A DNA stretch of 64,000 nucleotides. Source: Glaciihabitans sp. Its GTDB lineage: Bacteria; Actinomycetota; Actinomycetes; Actinomycetales; Microbacteriaceae. This document shows, piece after piece, positions 17,034-25,828 of the stretch. The notes beneath the pieces are model-generated. The model made no database searches, was not told the DNA's origin, and saw only the letters and a list, made by a program, of their open reading frames with translations. Position 1 is the stretch's first letter; each line of letters opens with the position of its first letter. The DNA lies in NCBI GenBank assembly GCA_025463785.1, contig JAODBD010000004.1:165622-229621 (forward strand), in the 5' to 3' direction. The position numbers and the translations under genes are program-made.

Positions 17034-17879
17034 TTAGCTCGCCTCGGCGGCGGCCTGTTCGCGCTGGGCGCGGCTCAGGTCCATGGCGAGTTCGGTAGCG
17101 CCGGTTTCGAGCAGCGTCTTCAGTGCCGACAGAACCATGGGCCAGCCGCCACTGATGTTGGGAAGAGTTGCGCTGTCTTCGTCAAAGTCGTCATGGATGA
17201 CCGTCAACTTAACCTGATCGCCCGCGGGTTCGATTTCGAAAGCGACCTTAGACCGGCGCTCCGATTGCAGTTTCGCGGTCAGGTCATCCGAGAAGCCGAC
17301 GGCTTTCGCAAACTCGTCCGTCGTGGTCTGCCACGTGTACGAAAGGCGCGTGAACGGGTCGGATTCGAGCACGACCTGCTCTGGATCTTCGATCGTGACA
17401 TCGGCGTAGGTCCATGCCATGGTCGAACCGGGCTTCCAGTCGGTTGTGAAGGTCGCTCCCCAGTAACGACTCGTGAATGCCGGGTCGGTGAGTGCGACCC
17501 ACAGCGCCTCCGGGGTCGTGTGGATGTAGGTCGTGTAAACGAAGGACGGCTTGCTCATGGTGCTCTCCAATGCGGTTTTGAGATCCGCGAGCGCACTGAC
17601 TCGCTCGCGGTTGTACTTGGTGATCCAGCGGTCGGCGATCGCGTTGATTGGCGCAGCGTTCAGGTAGTGCAACTTCTCGCGACCACGCCATACCGTCGCC
17701 ACGAGTTGGGCGTCTTCGAGCACCGCGAGGTGCTTGCTCACTGACTGGCGAGCCATCGCCAGCCCCTCGCAGAGCTGCTGAAGCGTCTGACCGTCGTTGG
17801 CGTTCAGGTTGTCAAGCAGTCGTCTGCGGGTGGGGTCGGCGAGGGCCTTGAACACGTCGTGTGCTGCAGGTTCTGCCAC
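17034..17879 (-). CDS. ArsR-family HTH fused to SRPBCC (AHSA1-like) domain
   Basis: A 281-residue two-domain protein. Residues about 5-95 are a winged helix (DVFKALADPTRRRLLDNL; recognition region ARQSVSKHLAVLED). Residues about 110-270 are an SRPBCC/AHSA1 hydrophobic-pocket domain starting at FVYTTYIHTTPEALWVALTD, which may bind a small ligand. The GTG at 17879 is chosen because it lies 5 nt from a good -10, so the mRNA is probably leaderless. A perfect 7-2-7 palindrome lies between -35 and -10, which suggests autorepression. Similar fusions usually sit near small-molecule response genes; none is obvious here. Confidence 0.85.
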   Translation of the reverse strand: MAEPAAHDVFKALADPTRRRLLDNLNANDGQTLQQLCEGLAMARQSVSKHLAVLEDAQLVATVWRGREKLHYLNAAPINAIADRWITKYNRERVSALADLKTALESTMSKPSFVYTTYIHTTPEALWVALTDPAFTSRYWGATFTTDWKPGSTMAWTYADVTIEDPEQVVLESDPFTRLSYTWQTTTDEFAKAVGFSDDLTAKLQSERRSKVAFEIEPAGDQVKLTVIHDDFDEDSATLPNISGGWPMVLSALKTLLETGATELAMDLSRAQREQAAAEAS

Positions 17880-17884
17880 GCTCA

Positions 17885-17914
17885 ACAATAGGCAGCCATT
17901 TGGCTGCATGTCAA
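17885..17914 (-). promoter_or_regulatory. Leaderless promoter with operator palindrome
   Basis: On the minus strand TTGACA (17909-17914) and TATTGT (17885-17890) are separated by 18 nt. Inside the spacer is the palindrome GCAGCCA-AA-TGGCTGC (17892-17907). The GTG start of the ArsR-SRPBCC gene lies 5 nt after the -10, near the expected transcription start. A repressor on this dyad would block polymerase directly. Confidence 0.75.
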
Positions 17915-17924
17915 GTGCTCTGCC

Positions 17925-18437
17925 TCAGGATGCGCGCAGCGAATCTGTGATGGTATCAAAGTCCGTGCCGCTGAAGGCCACCAGGGTTATCGTGTCGAGG
18001 ATCGCCGGATTTTCGGCGAGCCACGTGGTGATGGTGGCGAGGGCGACCTTTGTGGCATCCCGAATCGGGTACCCGTAGACGCCCGTCGAGATGGCCGGAA
18101 AAGCAATCGAGCGATAGCCCTTCGCCAGGTCGAGACTGTTGCGATAGCAGGATGCCAGCAGCTCGGCTGCATTCTCGGGCGAATAGTTTCGGTATACGGG
18201 GCCGACCGCGTGAACGATCTTCTGCGCCGTGCGGATGTTGAAGGCATCCGTCATCCTGGCTTCGCCAGTGTCCGCGCCGCCGAGGAGCCTGCACGCCGCG
18301 AGCAAATCGGGGCCAGCAGCGCGGTGAATTGCGCCATCGACTCCCCCGCCGCCGAGCAGGCTCGAGTTGGCGGCGTTGACGATCACGTCGGCGGGAAACC
18401 TGGTGATGTCGCCCTGGTATGCGGCGATTGTGGTCAT
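17925..18437 (-). CDS. Macro-domain protein (ADP-ribose/O-acetyl-ADP-ribose binding)
   Basis: A 170-residue stand-alone macro domain. The signature [20 protein letters not shown] and the phosphate loop ISTGVYGYP are intact, including the Asn and Asp used by YmdB/MacroD-type O-acetyl-ADP-ribose deacetylases. It probably hydrolyses O-acetyl-ADP-ribose or removes ADP-ribose from proteins. It is upstream of the ArsR-SRPBCC gene on the same strand, but that gene has its own promoter in the 45-nt gap. Confidence 0.92.
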   Translation of the reverse strand: MTTIAAYQGDITRFPADVIVNAANSSLLGGGGVDGAIHRAAGPDLLAACRLLGGADTGEARMTDAFNIRTAQKIVHAVGPVYRNYSPENAAELLASCYRNSLDLAKGYRSIAFPAISTGVYGYPIRDATKVALATITTWLAENPAILDTITLVAFSGTDFDTITDSLRAS

Positions 18438-18496
18438 GTCTGCAGCCTAGTTCGGGGCGGTGCGGCTACCTGGGCGGCGGTCGGCGGTGGTACGCC

Positions 18497-18583
18497 GTGC
18501 ATAACTCCTGACGATCACCGACTCCGGCGCCGACTCGCCGACGAATGACGCCCGCGCGGTGCCAGGAGCATGAGTTACGCGCA
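18497..18583. repeat. Dispersed ~87-bp element with inverted ends, copy 2
   Basis: It begins GTGCATAACTCCTG and ends CATGAGTTACGCGCA, matching the ends of the element at 4858-4945. Both copies also share ACTCCGGCG and TCGCCGAC in the interior. It lies in the 219-nt gap between the divergent macro-domain and cysteine hydrolase genes, which otherwise shows only the GAAGGAG binding site near 18643. Confidence 0.7.
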
Positions 18584-18656
18584 AGGAAGGTGGTGTCAGC
18601 GGCTGGATTTAGTGTTGAGATAGTAGCGAAAACTGGGATATCTGAAGGAGTCCGTC

Positions 18657-19211
18657 GTGACGACACTGACAAATCGGCCAAACACCGCGCTCGTGGTGAT
18701 TGACGTTCAAAACGGGGTCGTCGGTGATGCCTATCAGCGAGACACAGTTGTCGCCAACATCCGCACCCTCGTCGACAGGGCTCACGTCGAGGGCGTCCCG
18801 GTCGTCTGGGTCCAGCACTCTGACGACGATCTGGTGAAGGGCACTCACGACTGGGAGTACGTCCCCGAGCTGGTGCGCCGGGCCTCCGAGGCGCTGGTGC
18901 ACAAGTCATTCGGCGACTCCTTCGAGGGCACCGACCTCGAAGATGTGCTGGCCAGCGCGGCGATCGGCCGACTAGTCGTCGCGGGGGCTGAGACGGATGC
19001 CTGCATCCGGTCCACCATTCATGGAGCGTTCACGCGCGGCTACGACGTCACGCTCGTCGGCGATGCCCACACTGCCGGCGATAAGAGCGCGTGGGGAGCT
19101 CCCCCTGTCGAGCAGGTCATCGCGCACACAAACTTGTACTGGAATTTCCAGGATGCGCCGGGCCGCACGGCCGAAGTAGTCGGCACGGAGGACGTCAGGT
19201 TTAGCAGCTGA
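18657..19211 (+). CDS. Isochorismatase-like cysteine hydrolase
   Basis: A 184-residue hydrolase of the isochorismatase/nicotinamidase superfamily. The catalytic triad is visible as Asp16 (VVIDVQNG), Lys83 (VHKSFGDSF) and Cys116 (AETDACIRST). The GTG start at 18657 follows GAAGGAG at a good distance. The missing His-rich metal site makes nicotinamidase less likely than a general amidase or isochorismatase-like role. It stands alone between the inverted element and a small membrane protein gene. Confidence 0.88.
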   Translation: MTTLTNRPNTALVVIDVQNGVVGDAYQRDTVVANIRTLVDRAHVEGVPVVWVQHSDDDLVKGTHDWEYVPELVRRASEALVHKSFGDSFEGTDLEDVLASAAIGRLVVAGAETDACIRSTIHGAFTRGYDVTLVGDAHTAGDKSAWGAPPVEQVIAHTNLYWNFQDAPGRTAEVVGTEDVRFSS

Positions 19212-19238
19212 TCTGCGCCAATCGAGCAGGTCTGTGGC

Positions 19239-19520
19239 TTAGCTGTTGCTCTCGCCTTCGAGAGCTCGGAGCACGGCGGCGAGTTGAGGGTGGTCGCCGT
19301 CTGTGCGAGGTCCACGGCGACGAGGTCGCTCGTGCGGCCGGTTCGGCGCTCCGTCCTCAACAGGTTGCGTGGACACGTACTCGCTGAGCGCGACGAGGTC
19401 GGCGTAGGCAACCTCGCCCGTCCGCTCGCGGCCGATTCGGCGCGTGGCAACCAGAGCAAGCAACGTCACCAGTACGAACAGTGCGCAGCCTCCGATGAGG
19501 GCTATCGCCAACTCCAGCAC
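19239..19520 (-). CDS. Small single-span membrane protein, unknown
   Basis: A 93-residue protein with one N-terminal transmembrane helix (about residues 3-28: IALIGGCALFVLVTLLALVA) followed by a basic, Arg/Pro-rich cytoplasmic tail. The GTG at 19520 is preferred because GGGAG lies 4 nt upstream; a TTG at 19538 would add 6 residues. No family is recognised. It is converged on by the cysteine hydrolase gene 27 nt away. It is preceded by an AT-rich region with a dyad. Confidence 0.5.
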   Translation of the reverse strand: MLELAIALIGGCALFVLVTLLALVATRRIGRERTGEVAYADLVALSEYVSTQPVEDGAPNRPHERPRRRGPRTDGDHPQLAAVLRALEGESNS

Positions 19521-19553
19521 GGAACTCCCAGCGCTCAAATGTATGAATCACGT

Positions 19554-19572
19554 TCTATCACTAAATGATAGA
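19554..19572. promoter_or_regulatory. AT-rich dyad, possible operator
   Basis: TCTATCA-CTAAA-TGATAGA is a perfect 7-5-7 inverted repeat in a 127-nt AT-rich gap (19521-19647) that stands out from the high-GC surroundings. It is 34 nt upstream of the small membrane protein gene and 75 nt past the stop of the IclR gene, so it is more likely to control the former. Confidence 0.5.
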
Positions 19573-19647
19573 CAATATCATCTAACGCGATAACTCTACA
19601 TTTGGGACGTCTAAAGCGTCAAGGCTCGCGGCATGCGGAAACGCGGC

Positions 19648-20412
19648 CTACGGAATGCGGCGCGCCACCGCAGCACTCGCCCGCGCCAACTCGCTGACGT
19701 ACCACTGCGTCCTGGCAGGATCAAAGTCTTCCGCAAGACCGGACAGCTGCAGCGACGCAAGCACCTCGCCCTGCGCGCCAGTAATGGGAACCGCGATCGA
19801 CGCCGCACCCATCTCGCGCTGGTTCACACCGTAGGCGTATCCCTCCGCGGCGATTGCTCGCAGCGTGGCTTTGAACTCGTCGGCGCTCAACTCCTCGCCG
19901 CTCGCAAGCCGCACCACCCCCACCGACCTCAGCATCTCATCGAGTTCGACCGCGGGCATGGCCGCGGCCAAAACCCGTGCACCGCCAAGGTGCAGCGGCA
20001 ACTGCTCTCCGACCGGAAGCTGATAGCGGAGCGGTTGGAGGCCCTCCACGCGCAGCAAGAGCACCTGAAAGAATCCGACGCGGATGGATAGCGACGCGGT
20101 CAGGCCGCTCGATTGTGCGAGCTCCTGGAGTACCGGCGCGGCGACAATGCTGAGCGTGTTGGACAACAGAAACGCGTGCGCATTAAGAAGGGATGTGACG
20201 CCGAGGGAATACGCCGGGCCAGCGTGATCGACGTAGCCGCGCTGCACCAGCACGGCGAGTATGCGCTGAACGGTAGCCAGGTGGAGGCCCGATTCGTTCG
20301 CGATCTCGGTGAGACGCATCGCCCCGCGTTTGCGCTGCAATACGGCGAGCACGTCGAGCGCACGCTCGAGCGACCGCATCGTGCTCGCCTGCGGTGCCTC
20401 GTCCTGCGCCAA
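19648..20412 (-). CDS. IclR-family transcriptional regulator
   Basis: A 254-residue IclR-type regulator. The N-terminal winged helix covers about residues 12-72 (SLERALDVLAVL; LTEIANESGLHLATVQRIL), and the C-terminal effector-binding GAF-like domain follows with REMGAASIAVPI. The TTG at 20412 is chosen because GAGGGG lies 7-8 nt upstream and the length matches the family. The gene is the last of the minus-strand run livHMGF-SBP-CoA transferase-lyase, 75 nt after the lyase, and is a candidate local regulator of that module. Confidence 0.9.
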   Translation of the reverse strand: MAQDEAPQASTMRSLERALDVLAVLQRKRGAMRLTEIANESGLHLATVQRILAVLVQRGYVDHAGPAYSLGVTSLLNAHAFLLSNTLSIVAAPVLQELAQSSGLTASLSIRVGFFQVLLLRVEGLQPLRYQLPVGEQLPLHLGGARVLAAAMPAVELDEMLRSVGVVRLASGEELSADEFKATLRAIAAEGYAYGVNQREMGAASIAVPITGAQGEVLASLQLSGLAEDFDPARTQWYVSELARASAAVARRIP

Positions 20413-20487
20413 ACTGGTACCCCTCAGAAAGTTCCGTTCGCTGCGCCACGACCCGCGCGGGCCGTGTCGCAACAGACATTACCGCGA

Positions 20488-21681
20488 TCATGTGGTCGCC
20501 GAACCGCGCGAGTCCAACATCCGGAGCGAGACCTGGCCGGGCTCCTCACCGCGCTCGACCGCGTCACGTACCGGGGACGTGATGGGAGTCGACCACGGCG
20601 ATAGCGCTCCGACGTATGCGGCAGGCCCGAGCCTGAAATGCTGAGCCTGCTCCTCGGTCTCGATGAACGGAAGGTCCATCGGGAAAAGCCGGTCGCCGCG
20701 AGGCCGCGCCCCGACCCGCGACACGTGACCCCAGAGCGGATGCCCCACAACCTCTTCGGCCAGGTACGAGACCTCGATGAGCTTGTCCAGGTCAACACCG
20801 GTCGGGATGCCCAGTTCGGTCAGGAAGTCGACCAGATCCTCCGTCGGGATCAGCCGCGTCATCCGCCCGTGTCCGCCGTATGGGCAGCCGCCCATGCCGC
20901 CAATGGACGAATCGAGGATGAGCGTGCGCTCGGGCGCAAGCGCCAGCAGGGCCTCGTACGCCGAAACCAGGGCGGTACCTCGCGCGTCGTGAAGGTGCAG
21001 GTGAAAGGTTGTGATCTCAGGCCAGCGATCCTGGATCGCCCGCACCTGGGATGCGACCTGGTCCGGCATGTTCCAGGCCATCGGATCGCCGATCCATACC
21101 CGATCGACGGTGACACCGGCCGCGTGCCAGAGGTCAACCTGGCGCTGAAGCATCTCCATGCGGTAGCTCTCGTCGAAGCGGCCGAGCCAGTTGGACCCCC
21201 AGGCGGCGTTGATTCCGATGCCGGCCGTGGCATGCCCTTCCGCGACGGCGCGGGCGACGATCCCTGGCCACGCGTCTACTTCCTCGGCCTGAGTGCGATT
21301 GGTGTTTCGCCTCACGAACACATCGCAGAGGTGCACGAGCGTGCGGGGCGATTCCGGTGGGGATAGCGGTGGCGTGTACTCGGCCATGCGTTCGCGGCCG
21401 CGGTCGTTCAGCGCGAGGGCGGTGTACCGAACGCCGTCAACCGGGGTGAACCCCGCGGCGATCTGGTCGATGTCAGCCATCTGCGGCGTCCACTTGGGGC
21501 TCACGAAAGAGCCGACCACAATCGTCTCGAGCCCCGTCTCGGAGAGCGCGTTGAGCAGCCGGATTTTGTCAGCAACCGGAATGCTGGCGCTCTCGATCTG
21601 CATGCCCTCGCGCATGCCCTCCTCGACGATGTGCACGGTGGCGTATGTGCGGGCCGGGGTGACATCCTGTTCTGTTGTCAT
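20488..21681 (-). CDS. HMG-CoA-lyase-like enzyme (DRE-TIM barrel)
   Basis: A 397-residue DRE-TIM metallolyase of the hydroxymethylglutaryl-CoA lyase group. It carries the metal-binding HLHLHDARGTA and the active-site GGMGGCPYGGHGRM, and starts with EEGMREGMQIE, in which the usual RDG(L/P)Q motif is altered to REGMQ. It is longer than typical HMG-CoA lyases (about 300-330). It overlaps the CoA-transferase by 4 nt. Together they could activate a branched 3-hydroxy acid and cleave it to acyl-CoA plus a keto acid (for example citramalate or 3-hydroxy-3-methylglutarate); the substrate is inferred, not shown. Confidence 0.82.
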   Translation of the reverse strand: MTTEQDVTPARTYATVHIVEEGMREGMQIESASIPVADKIRLLNALSETGLETIVVGSFVSPKWTPQMADIDQIAAGFTPVDGVRYTALALNDRGRERMAEYTPPLSPPESPRTLVHLCDVFVRRNTNRTQAEEVDAWPGIVARAVAEGHATAGIGINAAWGSNWLGRFDESYRMEMLQRQVDLWHAAGVTVDRVWIGDPMAWNMPDQVASQVRAIQDRWPEITTFHLHLHDARGTALVSAYEALLALAPERTLILDSSIGGMGGCPYGGHGRMTRLIPTEDLVDFLTELGIPTGVDLDKLIEVSYLAEEVVGHPLWGHVSRVGARPRGDRLFPMDLPFIETEEQAQHFRLGPAAYVGALSPWSTPITSPVRDAVERGEEPGQVSLRMLDSRGSATT

Positions 21682-22874
21682 GAGACGGCCAGTTCCCTTC
21701 TGAAGCGATCGATCTGAGTCGGGTCGTAGCCAAGTTCGCTCAGGATGTCGTCGGTGTGCTGGCCCAGCGTCGGCGCCGGCGACGAGGGCGCGAGAGCCAG
21801 GCCATCGATGTGCACGCCGCTACCGATGACCCGCCCGATGCGCTCGACCTCCCCGGGGATGACCACATCGTGCAGAAGCCCTCGAACGGCGATCTGCTCC
21901 TGGGCAAGCGCGTCGTGCACATCGAGCACCCGGCCGCTTGGCACGCCGACGGCACCAAGGAGGTGCTCCCACTCGGTGGCCGAGCGCGCGCGCAGCCGCG
22001 CCTCGAGTTCGCGGGTCAGTTCATCGCGATGGGATTTGCGCGTCGCGCGGGTGAGAAATCGCTCGTCGTCGATGAGTGCCTCGCACCCGAGCACGCGGCA
22101 CAACTGCTCAAACTGCTGCTGGGTATTGGCGGCAATGTTGAGGGCGCCATCCCCGGTTTGGAACGTGCCGGAGGGGGCGGAGGTGATGTTGTCATTGCCG
22201 TTCTGGGTTGCGATACGGCCGCCGATGAGCTCGTCGGAGGCCGCCCATCCCAGGGTCATCATCGATGTTTCGAGCATTGACACGTCGAGAATGCAGCCCC
22301 CGCCGTACGAGGCAAGTGCTGCGCAAATGGCCATTGCCGCCGCGAAGCCCCCGATCGAGTCGGCGATGGGAAAGCCCGCGCGCACCGGGCCGTGCGAAGC
22401 GAAGCCCGTAACGCCGGCCATGCCCGAGAGCCCCTGGATGATCTGGTCGTACGCGGGCCTCGACGCGAGAGGTCCGGTCTGCCCGAACCCGGAAAGCGCA
22501 CAGTAGATCAGATCGGGATTCAGTTCGTGGATGCGCGACCAGGGAAATCCGAGGCGCGCAAGCACTCCGGGCCGCATGTTTTCGAGCAGCACATCCGATT
22601 CACTGATCAGCCGCTCGAAAATCAGCTTGCCCGAATCGGTTTTCAAATCGAGGGCGAGTGACCTCTTGCCGCAGTTTTGCGCGACGAACGATGAACCCAT
22701 CATGGGCGTGTGCAACGGGTTTTCGCTGCCGAGTTCGCGCGCCAGATCGCCGATCCCAGGCTGTTCGACTTTGACGACATCCGCGCCCATCAGGCTCAGC
22801 TGGTAGGAGGCGAAGGGGCCGGCGAGGATGGTCGTCAGGTCGATGACTCGCACCCCCTCGAGCAGGTTACGCAC
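21678..22874 (-). CDS. CaiB/BaiF family CoA-transferase
   Basis: A class III CoA-transferase of 398 residues that moves CoA between carboxylic acids. It has the family N-terminus VRVIDLTTILAGPFASYQLS, VVKVEQPGIGDLAR and the active-site region PIADSIGGFAAAMAI with the catalytic Asp. The GTG at 22874 is preferred because AGAGGAG precedes it by 5-6 nt; an ATG at 22892 would add 6 residues and contains that binding site. It is placed between the ABC binding-protein gene and the lyase, consistent with activation of the imported acid. Confidence 0.9.
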   Translation of the reverse strand: MRNLLEGVRVIDLTTILAGPFASYQLSLMGADVVKVEQPGIGDLARELGSENPLHTPMMGSSFVAQNCGKRSLALDLKTDSGKLIFERLISESDVLLENMRPGVLARLGFPWSRIHELNPDLIYCALSGFGQTGPLASRPAYDQIIQGLSGMAGVTGFASHGPVRAGFPIADSIGGFAAAMAICAALASYGGGCILDVSMLETSMMTLGWAASDELIGGRIATQNGNDNITSAPSGTFQTGDGALNIAANTQQQFEQLCRVLGCEALIDDERFLTRATRKSHRDELTRELEARLRARSATEWEHLLGAVGVPSGRVLDVHDALAQEQIAVRGLLHDVVIPGEVERIGRVIGSGVHIDGLALAPSSPAPTLGQHTDDILSELGYDPTQIDRFRRELAVS

Positions 22875-22964
22875 TGCGCGCTCCTCTTTCATTGCCGTTG
22901 CACGATGCCGGCGACGTGGCGACCCGGATGAGGGGCCGCCACGCTTTCGACGATTGTTTCTGAC

Positions 22965-24227
22965 CTACTTGACGCTCGCCGCGATCTGCGCCGGCGTCAC
23001 ATATGTGCCCGCCGTATTGGTGAGATCGGAGTTGAACCCGACGACCGAGAATCCACTGAACACGTTGTGGTTCTTGTTGAAGTTGTCGTCACCGCCCGCG
23101 CCCTGGTAGTCGATCTGCTTGCCCGAATTCAGCAGGGTGACGCAGGCCGAGTAGGTCGAGCACTGGGTTCCCGGAGGACTCGACACGTCGGTGACATGCG
23201 ATACCCACACCTTCGGATCCGTCGACTTCGACTCCGTCATCGCCAGCGATGCGATCACGATCGCGTCGTACTCGTTGAAGGTTGTCGGCAGAGGTTGTGC
23301 GTTCTTGTAAACGGCCTTGTAGTCGGCGAGGAAGTGCGTGTATCCGGCACCGCTCGGCGATGCGGCGACGGCCGCGAACAGTTCCGTCGAGGCGAGACTG
23401 CCAAATGCCTGAGCGTAGGCCTTCGACGACTGCAGGTCGTCGCCGACCCACGGGGTATTCAGGTCGCCGAGCTGAGCGGCGTTGGCCCACAGCGTCGATG
23501 CGGTCTGCGTGTCGAAGGACGAGAAGATCACGTCGGGATGACCGGCAAACGCCTTGCTCAGCTCGGAACGGTACGACCCCTGGCCGGGAACGATCGTCTG
23601 GCTCGACTGCACCGTGCCGCCGAGGGCCTCAAACGCCTTCGTCAATGGAGCCACGAATCCTTGCGAGTTGGCCGAGTTGTCGAAGATGAGCGATGCGGTC
23701 TTGAAACCCTTGACCTTCGCCGCGTAGTACGCCATCGCCACAGACTCGTTGGAGTCGGATGACGTGGTGCGGAACACGTACGGGTAGTTCATGTTGTCGA
23801 GCTGGGTCGCCCCGCCGATCATGAAGTCGGGCACCTTACTCGGACCGAAGTTGCTGATGACCGCCTCGATCGTCGGCGAGAACGGCCCGACGACAGCGAC
23901 CGGGCTATCGAGCAGCAGCTTGCGGAAGGCAGGCAGCGTGTCGACCGAGTCAGCAGCATCGTCGACGCTGGTCGCCTTGAGCTTGTGGCCCATGACTCCG
24001 CCATTGTGGTTGACCTCGTAGATACCGGCGGCCACACCGTGAACACCCCAGTCGGAGAGGATCGACTTCGCTCCCGTGAACGGGAAGATTTCACCGATCG
24101 TGAGAGTGGAGTTCGATCCGCCGCCCGAACTCGAGCAGCCGGCTACTGTGAGCGCGACCGCCGCGAGAACACTGATGCCGAGCACGATGGGACGACTTCG
24201 TCTCATGCGCAATTGCGGTGATTTCAT
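22965..24227 (-). CDS. Branched-chain amino acid-type ABC transporter binding lipoprotein
   Basis: A 420-residue extracellular binding lipoprotein of the LivJ/LivK (periplasmic binding protein type I) fold. The signal region ends in the lipobox TVAGC (Cys31) followed by SSSGGGS. The mature part begins LTIGEIFPFTGAKS, typical of Liv-type receptors, which in other bacteria bind amino acids, amides, urea, aromatic acids or dicarboxylates. The ATG at 24227 has GAGGAAA upstream. It follows livF by 37 nt and precedes the CoA-transferase. Confidence 0.9.
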   Translation of the reverse strand: MKSPQLRMRRSRPIVLGISVLAAVALTVAGCSSSGGGSNSTLTIGEIFPFTGAKSILSDWGVHGVAAGIYEVNHNGGVMGHKLKATSVDDAADSVDTLPAFRKLLLDSPVAVVGPFSPTIEAVISNFGPSKVPDFMIGGATQLDNMNYPYVFRTTSSDSNESVAMAYYAAKVKGFKTASLIFDNSANSQGFVAPLTKAFEALGGTVQSSQTIVPGQGSYRSELSKAFAGHPDVIFSSFDTQTASTLWANAAQLGDLNTPWVGDDLQSSKAYAQAFGSLASTELFAAVAASPSGAGYTHFLADYKAVYKNAQPLPTTFNEYDAIVIASLAMTESKSTDPKVWVSHVTDVSSPPGTQCSTYSACVTLLNSGKQIDYQGAGGDDNFNKNHNVFSGFSVVGFNSDLTNTAGTYVTPAQIAASVK

Positions 24228-24264
24228 TGCGTTTCCTCGTTTCTGTTTTATTGATGGAAGGGAT

Positions 24265-24999
24265 TTAGATATCGGCCGGCAGGTCTTGCGCCGTCTGGTC
24301 ACGCCCGAGGAAAATGCCGCCGAGATCCAATTTGGCAATCTCGTCGACCGGGCCGTGCACGTGATTCGCCCCCGCAACCAGCACGTTCACGAACTGCGCG
24401 TGAGTGAGCGCGCGCTCTACGTTCTGCTCGATGACCAGCACGGCAGTGCCCTGTTTCGCGATGAGTTCAACCTGCCGCCACACGACATCCGTGTATGCGG
24501 GCGAAAGCCCGGCGGTCGGTTCGTCGAGCACGATCACCGTTGGCTCGGCCATGAGAGCGCGCGCCATCGCGAGGAGGTTCTGCTGACCGCCGGACAGATT
24601 GCCCGCCTTCTTGTCGTCCGCTCTGGCGAGGTCGGGGAAGATCTCGAAGATCTCCGACATGCGGGTGCGCGGATCCTTTTTGGAGGCGTAGCCGCCCACC
24701 TCGAGGTTCTCGCGCACCGTGAGAGTGCGAAATACATTGTCGTTCTGCGGAACATAGGCGAGCCCGTAGCGCGGAATGAGATGCCCGGCAACGTGCGTGA
24801 TATCGGTGTCGTTGACGACGATCTTTCCCGATGTGGGACGCAGGATGCCCGCGAGCGTCTTCGCGAACGTAGACTTCCCGGCACCGTTGGGCCCGACAAT
24901 GGCGGTGATCATGCCGGCTGCGACGGTGATGCTGACGTCTCGCACGATCGGCGATCGGCCGTAGCCGCTGGTTACCTTCTCAGCTATCAACGCGTCCAT
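24265..24999 (-). CDS. livF: ABC transporter ATPase, LivF type
   Basis: A 244-residue ATPase of the branched-chain amino acid transporter family. It has Walker A GPNGAGKST, the Q-loop VPQNDNVF, the signature LSGGQQNLLAMARAL and Walker B VIVLDEP. The ATG at 24999 follows GGGAGGAG and overlaps the livG end by 20 nt. It is the fourth gene of the livHMGF order. The symbol denotes the family, not a proven amino-acid substrate. Confidence 0.92.
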   Translation of the reverse strand: MDALIAEKVTSGYGRSPIVRDVSITVAAGMITAIVGPNGAGKSTFAKTLAGILRPTSGKIVVNDTDITHVAGHLIPRYGLAYVPQNDNVFRTLTVRENLEVGGYASKKDPRTRMSEIFEIFPDLARADDKKAGNLSGGQQNLLAMARALMAEPTVIVLDEPTAGLSPAYTDVVWRQVELIAKQGTAVLVIEQNVERALTHAQFVNVLVAGANHVHGPVDEIAKLDLGGIFLGRDQTAQDLPADI

Positions 25000-25828
25000 C
25001 GAGGACTCCTCCCAGGTAAGCGCGCACAACGTCCTTGTTGTCGCGAAGTTCACTCATTTGGCCGGTCGCGAGGGTGCGTCCCTCGGCGAGAACGATCACG
25101 TGATCACAGATTTTCTCGACCACGTTGAGGTTGTGTTCGACCATCAGAACGGTCACACCAGCGGTTTTGAGATCGAAGATGTGCTCGCCGATGCGGTCGA
25201 TGAGCACGGGGTTAACCCCGGCCATCGGTTCATCCAGCAGCAGTAGTTGAGGCTCGGCCATGACCGCGCGCGCGATCTCGAGAAGCCGCTTCTGGCCGCC
25301 GGAGAGCTCGCGTGCCCAGTTATCTCGCAGTTCGTAGAGCCCGTACTGCTCGAGGATCTCGGCCGCCCGCTCGCGGTTCTCGGCCTCGACTCGCTTGACG
25401 AGACCCGGTCGAAAATAGATGTTCGTGAGCGATTCACCGGCTTGCACCTTCGCCGCCACCAGGAGGTTCTCGAAGACGGTGAGGCCGCCGAGTTCCCTCG
25501 AGAGCTGGAAGGTTCTGATGAGCCCAAGCCGCGCACGCTTGTAGCTCGGCAGGCGCGTCACATCCTGATCACCAATCGTGACGACACCGCTGTCGGAAGT
25601 CATCGCGCCCGAGAGGATGTTGACCACGGTGGTCTTGCCCGCCCCGTTCGGCCCGATGAGGGCGGTGATCTTTCCCTCCGGCACCGCAAAGCTCGCGCCG
25701 TCGACCGCCTTGGCGCCGCCAAAGGATTTGTGGATGTCAACGCAGGCCAGCGCACTGCGGTCGGTTTCGACGATGGCAGGGCCGCCCGTCAGCGACGGGG
25801 CCGGCGTTGGCCTCGGTGTCTCGGTCAT
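24980..25828 (-). CDS. livG: ABC transporter ATPase, LivG type
   Basis: A 282-residue ATPase with an N-terminal Pro-rich extension of about 25 residues, Walker A GPNGAGKTT, the signature LSGGQKRLLEIARAV and Walker B LLLLDEPMAGVNP, where MAGVNP is typical of LivG. It overlaps livM by 4 nt. It pairs with LivF to energise the two permeases. Confidence 0.93.
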   Translation of the reverse strand: MTETPRPTPAPSLTGGPAIVETDRSALACVDIHKSFGGAKAVDGASFAVPEGKITALIGPNGAGKTTVVNILSGAMTSDSGVVTIGDQDVTRLPSYKRARLGLIRTFQLSRELGGLTVFENLLVAAKVQAGESLTNIYFRPGLVKRVEAENRERAAEILEQYGLYELRDNWARELSGGQKRLLEIARAVMAEPQLLLLDEPMAGVNPVLIDRIGEHIFDLKTAGVTVLMVEHNLNVVEKICDHVIVLAEGRTLATGQMSELRDNKDVVRAYLGGVLDGRVDS

